A stretch of DNA of 64,000 nucleotides, taken from assembly GCA_000721275.1 (NCBI GenBank), contig JOFO01000017.1:59979-123978 (forward strand), in the 5' to 3' direction. The stretch comes from Microtetraspora glauca (GTDB lineage: Bacteria > Actinomycetota > Actinomycetes > Streptomycetales > Streptomycetaceae). Shown one piece after another: positions 59,522 to 64,000 of this stretch. Each line of letters begins with the position of its first letter. The first letter of the stretch is position 1. The position numbers and the translations under genes were made by a program. Under the pieces are notes generated by a model that saw only the letters and a program-made list of their open reading frames with translations, did no database searches and was not told the DNA's origin.

Positions 59522-62500
59522 TGGACGACGCCGACGACGCCCGCTCGCTCCCCGAGCCGTTCGAGGTCGCGGAGGCGCTGTGGCTGCACGCGTACCAGAC
59601 GCTCGCGGCCCGCCTCCCGTCCGCCGAACCGCCGCGCCCCCGCCCCACGCCCCTCCCCGGCCCGCCCGCCACGGGCCGGGACCTCCCCGCGCTCCCCGTC
59701 ACCGCCCCCGACCCCGCGGCGCCCGCCGGCGGCACCCCGCCGGACCGCCCCCGGCCCGGCCCGGCCGGACCCGCCGACGGCACCGGGCCGCCACCGGGCC
59801 TGCTCGCCCGCGAGTTCGCGCTGGTCCGCGAGCTGCACCGGGCGCCACTGCGGGCCGAACCGCTGCCCGACCTGCGCGACGCCGCCGGCATCGCCCGCCG
59901 GCTGCGGCCCCTCAAGCAGGTCGTCCCCTCCCCGTTCGACGTCGAACTGGACGAGGAGGCCACCGCCGAGCACGCCGCCGAGGACGGGCTCTGGCTGCCC
60001 TACACCCGGCCCGCCGCCGAACGCCGCTTCGACCTGGTCCTCGTCGTCGACGACCACGCCACCATGGCGATCTGGGAACAGACCGTCGCCGAGTTCACCG
60101 CCGTCCTCGAACGGCTCGGTGCCTTCCGGGACGTCCGGATCCGCCGGATCGGCGTCCGGACCGGGCCCGGCGGCGACGAGGCCGTGCTCCACGGACCGGT
60201 CGCCGGACAGGGCCCCGCCGCCTCCCCCGCCGAACTCCTCGACCGCACCGGCCGCCGCATCGTCCTCGTCCTCACCGACGCCCTCGGACCGCTCTGGCGG
60301 GGCGGCGCCGGCCCCGCGGCGCTCGCCCGGTGGGCGGCGGCCGGCCCCACCGCCGTCGTCCACCTGCTCGCCGAACGCGACTGGCACCGCACCGCCCTCG
60401 CCCCCCGCCGGGTGCGGCTCGGCAGCCCCCGCTCCGGCGCCGCCAACACCGAACTCGCCGTCGCCTTCCCGCCGGAGGAGTACGACCCCTTCGACCCACC
60501 GCCCGCCACCTGGACCGCGCCCGTCCCCGTCCTGGAGCTCGACGCCGACTGGCTGGGCCGCTGGGCCGCCCTGGTGGCCGGCGAACCCGGCTGGACGGAC
60601 GCCTCCGCCCTTCTGCTCGGCGCCCCCGCCCCGGAACCCCCCGACGACCCGGAACCGCCCGGTACACCCCCCGCGCCGACCGTGCAGGAACGCCTCCGCC
60701 GCTTCCGCAGCCACGCCACCCCCACCGCCTACCGCCTCGCCACCCACCTCGCCGCCGCCGTCCTCGACCCCCGGCTCGTCCGGGACGTCCGGCACCGGCT
60801 CGTCCCGGAGGCCCAACCGGTGCACGTGGCCGAGCTGTTCCTCAGCGGACTCGTCGAACAGCCCCCGGACGACGGCCCGCGGACCAGCGCCGTGAGCACC
60901 GCCCTGGAGTTCGTCGACGGCGCCCGCGAGGCACTGCTCGCCGGCGCGCTGCGCGGCGACACCGCCCGGGTGGCGCGCTCCGTCTCCGACTTCTTCGGCG
61001 ACCGCTCCGAAGCCGCCCGCCGGCTGCACGGCGCCCTGCTCGCCCCGGAGGACGTGCCCGACCCGCCGCTCACCGAGGAGAGCCTGCCGTTCGTGCGCGT
61101 CGAACTGGCGATCCTGCGCGCCCTGTCGGGGCCCTACCTGCGCCGCGCCCACCGGATCAGCAGCGCCCTGTCGGGCGGTGCGCCGGGAGAGTCGGTCATG
61201 CCCCGCAACCTCCCGTTGGTCCACGATATCCGCGATACCCCCGTACATCCCGACACGGACGGCTCTCCCATGACCGAGGACACCACCACCCGTCAGCCTG
61301 AGCGCGAGGAAGGGGTCGTCCAGCGGACCCCGGTCCCGCACCCCTCCGGCCCGCCGACCCCGGCCTCCGGCACCCCGATCCCCGGCGCCGGGACGGCCCC
61401 GGCCCGGCCGCGTCCCTCCGTACCCGCCGTGTGGGGCAACGTCCCCCCGAACAACCCCAACTTCGTCGGCCGGGAGGACCTGCTCGCGCAGATCCGGGAG
61501 CAGCTGCTGACCGGCGACACGTCGGCGGTCCTCCCGCACACGCTGCACGGCATGGGCGGCGTCGGGAAGTCGCAGATCGCCATCGAGTACGTCTACCGGT
61601 ACGCCTCGGACTACGACGTCGTCTGGTGGATCCCCTCCGAGCAGCCGACGATGATCCTCACCGCGCTCACCGAACTCGCCCAGCGGATGGGCCTGAACGT
61701 GGGCGACGAGGCCAACCGGGCCGTCCCCGCCGTCCGGGAGGCGCTGCGCCGCGGCGAGCCGTACGACCGCTGGCTGCTGGTCTTCGACAACGCGGAGAAC
61801 GTGGAGGCCGTCCGCCCCTACTTCCCCACCGGCGGCACCGGGAAGATCCTCATCACCTCCCGCAACCAGGAGTGGGACCGCGTCGCCCGCACCCTCTCCG
61901 TCGACGTCTTCACCCGCGAGGAGAGCAAGGCGCTGCTGCGCCGCCGCGCCCGCGACCTCAGCGACGCCGACGCCGACCGGCTGGCCGAGGCGCTCGGCGA
62001 CCTGCCGCTCGCCATCGAGCAGGCCGCGGCCTGGCAGGCGGTCACCGGCATGACCGTCCCCGACTACCTGCGGCTGATCAACGAGAAGATCGCCGAGCTG
62101 ATGCTCGAACTCGTCCCCTCCCCCGACTACCCGATGTCGGTGGCCGCCGCCTGGGACGTGTCGCTGCGCCAGCTGGAGCAGCGCAACCCGGCCGCGCTCC
62201 AACTCCTCCAGGTGTGCTCGTTCTTCGCGCCCGAGCCGATCTCCCGCTCGCTCTTCAACAACGCGCGGACCACGACCATCGCCCCCGAGCTCGACGAGGC
62301 GCTGCGCCACCCGATCAAGCTGGGCCGGGCCATCCGCGAGATCAACATCTACGCCCTGGCCCGGATCGAGCACCGGCACGACACCATCCAGCTGCACCGC
62401 CTGGTCCAGGCCGTGCTGGTCAACCGCATGTCGCCGCAGCAGCAGGCCGACATGCGGCACGGCGCCCACCTGCTCCTCGCCGACGCCAACCCCGGCAGCC

Positions 62501-63906
62501 CCAGCACCCGCGCGCTCTGGCCGCGCTACCAGGAGCTGCTGCCGCACGTGGTGGTCTCCCGGACCGTCGAGTGCGAGTCGCCGTGGGCCCGCCGGCTCGT
62601 CCGCGAGATGGCCGAGTTCCTGTACGCGTGGGGCGACCACGCGGGCTCCGCGCGGATGGCCCGCGAGGCGCTGGAGATCTGGACGGAGAAGTTCGGCGCC
62701 GAGGACCAGCTGACGCTGGAGATGGCCAAGTGGCTGGCCTTCATCCTGCGGGTGCTCGGCGAGTACGAGGAGGCCGCGGCGATGATGGAACACACCGCCG
62801 AGGTCTACCTGCGGACCGCCGGCGAGGACGACGAGGGCACCCTCGACGCCCTCATCCAGCACTGCAGCGGGCTGCGGCTGCGCGCCGACATGGCCAAGGG
62901 CCTGGAGATCAACCGGCAGGTGTACGACCGCGCGCTGCGGGCCTTCGGCGAGGACGACCCCGCCACCCTCCGCGCCGCCCACAGCCTCGGCGTCGGCCTG
63001 CGGCTCATGGGCCTCTACCAGGAGGCCCGCCAGTACGACACGGAGACCGCCCGGCTGCGCGCGCTCGCCCTCGGCGACGACCACGTCGAGACCCTGAACA
63101 CCCTCGTCGGCCTGGCCATCGACATCCGCGAGACCGGCGACTACCTGGAGGCCGCCGCCCACCTGGAGGACGTCTACGCCCGCTACCTCACCACCTTCGG
63201 CGAGGACAACCACCGCACCCTCGGCTGCGCCCGGGTCCTCGCCGTCTCCCGGCGGCGCGCGGGCGACCACGAGGGGGCGCTGGCGCTCTGCGAGATGGCG
63301 TGGTCGACGTTCGAGGGCCGGTACGGCGCCGACCACCCGGACGCGGTGGCGTGCGCCGCGAACCTGGTCGTGGACCTGCGGCAGGACGGGCAGCTGCGGC
63401 GCTCCCGGGAGCTCGGCGAGGCGACGCTGGAGCGGTACGCGGCGAAGCTCGGCGCCCGCCACCCGTACACCCTGTCCGCGCGGGTCAACCTGGCGATCAC
63501 GCTGCGGCACCTGGGCGACCTGGACGCGGCCCGGGAGCACATCGAGGTGGCGTGGCCGGGGCTGCGGGAGTCGCTGGGCGACGACCACGTCCTCACCCTG
63601 ACGGCGGCCGTCGGCGCGGCCACCCAGTACGCGGCCGACGGGCGGCACGAGGAGGCCCTGGAGCTGGACCGGCGGACGCGGGAGGTGCTGGCCCGGGACT
63701 TCGGCGAGGACCACCCGACCACGCTGGCCTGCGCGACGAACCTGGTGCTGGACCTGCGGGCGCTGGACCGGGCCGCCGAGGCCACCGCCCTGCACACGGA
63801 CACGCTGGCCGGGTTCCGGCGGCGGCTCGGCGACGAGCACCCGGCGACGGTGGCCTCCGCCGCCGGCCGGCGGGCCGACGTCGACATCGCACCGGTGCCG
63901 TTCTAG
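59521..63906 (+). CDS. SAV_2336-like, NB-ARC and TPR protein (FxsT-like)
   Basis: Giant switch protein of 1461 residues. Residues 1-560 match the SAV_2336-type N-terminal region (RFDLVLVVDDHATMAIWEQTVAEFTAVLERL), which takes the vWA-like place in these operons. After a Pro-rich linker comes NB-ARC: NFVGRED, P-loop GMGGVGKSQ (about 678-686), Walker B RWLLVFDN, sensor ILITSRN and GLPL-like DLPLAIEQAAAW. About ten TPR/kinesin-light-chain-like repeats of about 42 residues (units such as GEYEEAAAMMEHTAEVYLRTAGEDDEGTLDAL) fill the C-terminus, which ends VDIAPVPF. The second half resembles FxsT of the FxSxx-COOH peptide systems. No FxsA or FxsB is in view. An IS630 fragment overlaps the stop. Confidence 0.85.
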   Translation: MDDADDARSLPEPFEVAEALWLHAYQTLAARLPSAEPPRPRPTPLPGPPATGRDLPALPVTAPDPAAPAGGTPPDRPRPGPAGPADGTGPPPGLLAREFALVRELHRAPLRAEPLPDLRDAAGIARRLRPLKQVVPSPFDVELDEEATAEHAAEDGLWLPYTRPAAERRFDLVLVVDDHATMAIWEQTVAEFTAVLERLGAFRDVRIRRIGVRTGPGGDEAVLHGPVAGQGPAASPAELLDRTGRRIVLVLTDALGPLWRGGAGPAALARWAAAGPTAVVHLLAERDWHRTALAPRRVRLGSPRSGAANTELAVAFPPEEYDPFDPPPATWTAPVPVLELDADWLGRWAALVAGEPGWTDASALLLGAPAPEPPDDPEPPGTPPAPTVQERLRRFRSHATPTAYRLATHLAAAVLDPRLVRDVRHRLVPEAQPVHVAELFLSGLVEQPPDDGPRTSAVSTALEFVDGAREALLAGALRGDTARVARSVSDFFGDRSEAARRLHGALLAPEDVPDPPLTEESLPFVRVELAILRALSGPYLRRAHRISSALSGGAPGESVMPRNLPLVHDIRDTPVHPDTDGSPMTEDTTTRQPEREEGVVQRTPVPHPSGPPTPASGTPIPGAGTAPARPRPSVPAVWGNVPPNNPNFVGREDLLAQIREQLLTGDTSAVLPHTLHGMGGVGKSQIAIEYVYRYASDYDVVWWIPSEQPTMILTALTELAQRMGLNVGDEANRAVPAVREALRRGEPYDRWLLVFDNAENVEAVRPYFPTGGTGKILITSRNQEWDRVARTLSVDVFTREESKALLRRRARDLSDADADRLAEALGDLPLAIEQAAAWQAVTGMTVPDYLRLINEKIAELMLELVPSPDYPMSVAAAWDVSLRQLEQRNPAALQLLQVCSFFAPEPISRSLFNNARTTTIAPELDEALRHPIKLGRAIREINIYALARIEHRHDTIQLHRLVQAVLVNRMSPQQQADMRHGAHLLLADANPGSPSTRALWPRYQELLPHVVVSRTVECESPWARRLVREMAEFLYAWGDHAGSARMAREALEIWTEKFGAEDQLTLEMAKWLAFILRVLGEYEEAAAMMEHTAEVYLRTAGEDDEGTLDALIQHCSGLRLRADMAKGLEINRQVYDRALRAFGEDDPATLRAAHSLGVGLRLMGLYQEARQYDTETARLRALALGDDHVETLNTLVGLAIDIRETGDYLEAAAHLEDVYARYLTTFGEDNHRTLGCARVLAVSRRRAGDHEGALALCEMAWSTFEGRYGADHPDAVACAANLVVDLRQDGQLRRSRELGEATLERYAAKLGARHPYTLSARVNLAITLRHLGDLDAAREHIEVAWPGLRESLGDDHVLTLTAAVGAATQYAADGRHEEALELDRRTREVLARDFGEDHPTTLACATNLVLDLRALDRAAEATALHTDTLAGFRRRLGDEHPATVASAAGRRADVDIAPVPF

Positions 63907-64000
63907 TGATCTGAGTCAGAGATTCGTCGGCAGTAGGCGGCGACTTTGTCGAGGATCTCGTCGGCGGTCTTCGTCCAGACGAACGGTCTGGGGTGCTCGT
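63903..64000 (-). mobile_element. IS630-family transposase, C-terminal part (runs off window)
   Basis: Minus-strand frame ending EHPRPFVWTKTADEILDKVA, then AYCRRISDSDH and stop, is the usual C-terminus of IS630-family transposases of actinobacteria. At least 31 codons are visible; the rest lies beyond base 64000. Its stop codon (63905-63903) overlaps the stop of the TPR protein gene, so the element, or its remnant, abuts that operon directly. Terminal inverted repeats cannot be judged. Confidence 0.75.

Noticed and set aside
59431..63840. Long antisense open frame opposite the NB-ARC/TPR gene
   Set aside because: Low-complexity Gly/Val/Arg-rich translation that mirrors the codon bias of the real gene.
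56755..63906. FxSxx-COOH peptide system with FxsA and FxsB
   Set aside because: The TPR protein is FxsT-like, but no radical SAM gene and no short reading frame ending in an F-x-S-x-x pattern was found in the window.

Overview
The window looks like a piece of a Streptomyces chromosome, or of a very close relative. Base composition is extremely G+C-rich with strong third-position GC bias. GTG and TTG starts are common, and many genes seem to be read from leaderless promoters (TANNNT 6 to 8 bases before the start codon). The gene order fasR-fabD-fabH-acpP-fabF and the presence of DUF3145, SCO2400-family, DUF3052-family and MatB proteins point the same way. The species cannot be named from this window.

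Layout. 1-9.7 kb: partial DUF3052 gene, aceE (pyruvate dehydrogenase E1), a potassium channel, a secreted I36-type protein, a DHA2 drug exporter with divergent TetR regulator, a DUF1023 hydrolase and a DUF4429/SHOCT protein. 9.9-14.2 kb: a NarL-type two-component pair, a second DUF1023 hydrolase and an acyltransferase-3 membrane protein. 14.3-19.5 kb: MerR-controlled aldo/keto reductase, a divergent serine hydrolase, and an OmpR-type two-component system translationally coupled to a lipoprotein. 19.5-24.4 kb: cell-wall genes (MurJ-family flippase, FemX-type transferase, L,D-transpeptidase) and a pirin. 24.5-29.5 kb: the fatty acid synthase II cluster with its activator fasR and a clear terminator. 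29.5-44.3 kb: mixed secreted and housekeeping functions. These include a GH3 glucosidase with TetR, a tRNA-like gene, a nitrilase-family hydrolase, an M4 protease with divergent LysR, a pectate lyase, EI24, ohr, a quinone oxidoreductase with MarR, and a SCO2400-family protein. 44.5-50 kb: MreB-like protein, GAF sensor kinase with a degraded ATPase domain, NarK-type transporter and matB. 50-56.8 kb: giant subtilase, MFS exporter, GNAT, and a divergent OhrR/Ohr pair with a near-perfect operator.

56.9-63.9 kb holds the most unusual system. It is a tightly coupled three-gene operon encoding an EAD2/VMAP-type protein, a MoxR AAA+ ATPase and a 1461-residue protein that joins a SAV_2336-like region to an NB-ARC switch ATPase and TPR repeats (FxsT-like). 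This is the architecture of NTP-dependent biological-conflict (ternary VMAP-MoxR-vWA) systems. Its first gene carries the only in-frame TTA codon I found in the window, which may tie it to bldA-dependent developmental control. An IS630-type transposase fragment abuts its 3' end.

The second unusual item is a 124-base tRNA-like gene near 35 kb. It has intact acceptor, D-loop and T-arm signatures, but a long hairpin replaces the anticodon arm and no anticodon can be assigned.
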